Shown here: piece after piece, positions 63,901 through 64,000 of the stretch
Numbering within the stretch: the first letter of the stretch is position 1
Layout: each line of letters starts with the position of its first letter
From: Anseranas semipalmata
Lineage: Eukaryota; Chordata; Aves; Anseriformes; Anseranatidae
Direction of reading: 5' to 3'
NCBI GenBank assembly: GCA_013399115.1
Contig: VXAA01005181.1
Location: 1-64,000, forward strand
Length of the DNA: 64,000 nucleotides
Notes under the pieces: generated by a model
The model's database searches: none
What the model saw: the letters and a program-made list of their open reading frames with translations, nothing else
Told to the model about the DNA's origin: nothing
Translations under genes and position numbers: made by a program

Positions 63901-64000
63901 TGTTTAGCTCTGAAGTGGTCAGGCAGTTGGACTCTATGATCTTTGTAGGTCCCTTCCAACTAACTGTTCTATCCTATCCTATCCTATCCTATCCTATCCT

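Larger units (their letters stand above)
61735..64000 (+). mobile_element. CR1 LINE, plus strand, split by an inverted CR1 insertion
   Basis: This copy starts within ORF2 at a WLANWKLANVMPIYKKG-like region and runs through the reverse-transcriptase domain. It is interrupted at about 62088-62922 by an opposite-strand CR1 and resumes at about 62923 with ACAGGTTCATGC and QRAVVNG codons. It then continues through the FADD motif, ESSPERDLEVL, the C-terminus near 63880 and a 3' UTR with GGACTCTATGATC. It ends in a TATCC pentamer array from about 63969 that the window cuts off. About 1.4 kb of element remains. Frameshifts and stops make it inactive, although the outer reading frames are well preserved. 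Confidence 0.93.

Overview
The window reads as vertebrate, almost certainly avian, nuclear DNA. It is AT-rich and CpG-poor. It is littered with CR1-type LINE fragments that carry the typical 3' tails (octamer ATTCTRTG, or short ATCCT/TATCC-like repeats). It also holds two copies of an LTR of avian endogenous retrovirus type and long purine or pyrimidine microsatellites. CR1 dominance with no recognisable Alu- or B1-like SINE fits a bird; the species cannot be fixed from sequence alone. I find no intact protein-coding gene, no tRNA or rRNA gene and no CRISPR array. The best reading is a gene desert or a very large intron. Most open frames of 60-150 codons here are chance products, microsatellite translations or decayed CR1 reverse transcriptase.

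Layout. 1-5045 is unassigned AT-rich DNA with one old 40-bp tandem duplication. 5046-5338 is a 292-base pure purine (GAAA/GGAA)n tract ending in an undetermined base. 5339-11712 is unassigned, and 11713-11954 is a plus-strand CR1 3' end. 13885-15889 holds two copies, identical as far as I could compare them, of a 1,002-bp segment separated by a single n, most likely an assembly artefact. 15890-16260 is a GC-richer island with a long minus-strand frame that I cannot identify; it is the best candidate for an unrecognised exon. 17242-17530 is a polypyrimidine tract. 21459-22021 is a complete solo LTR with a 5-bp target-site duplication. 28356-29690 is a minus-strand CR1 complex: a CR1 3' part, a truncated LTR inserted in it, and a CR1 ORF1 esterase remnant. 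31900-32028 and 33233-34043 hold more minus-strand CR1, including one copy inside another. 36609-36661 is a clean 19-bp-stem hairpin. 43031-43064 is a 34-base gap flanked by a repeated 19-mer. 52173-52825 is a plus-strand CR1. 60149-60329 is a (GAAAAA)n tract. 61735-64000 is a plus-strand CR1 with reverse-transcriptase motifs, split by a second CR1 in the opposite orientation (62088-62922), with its tail cut by the window end.

Nothing here works together as a pathway. The content is retrotransposon history plus simple repeats. The most useful leads are the unidentified coding-like island at 15.9-16.3 kb, the nested inverted CR1 pair at 61.7-64 kb, the suspected false tandem duplication at 13.9-15.9 kb, the 36.6-kb hairpin, the purine-skewed block at 25.9-26.7 kb and the G-quadruplex motif at 50.8 kb.
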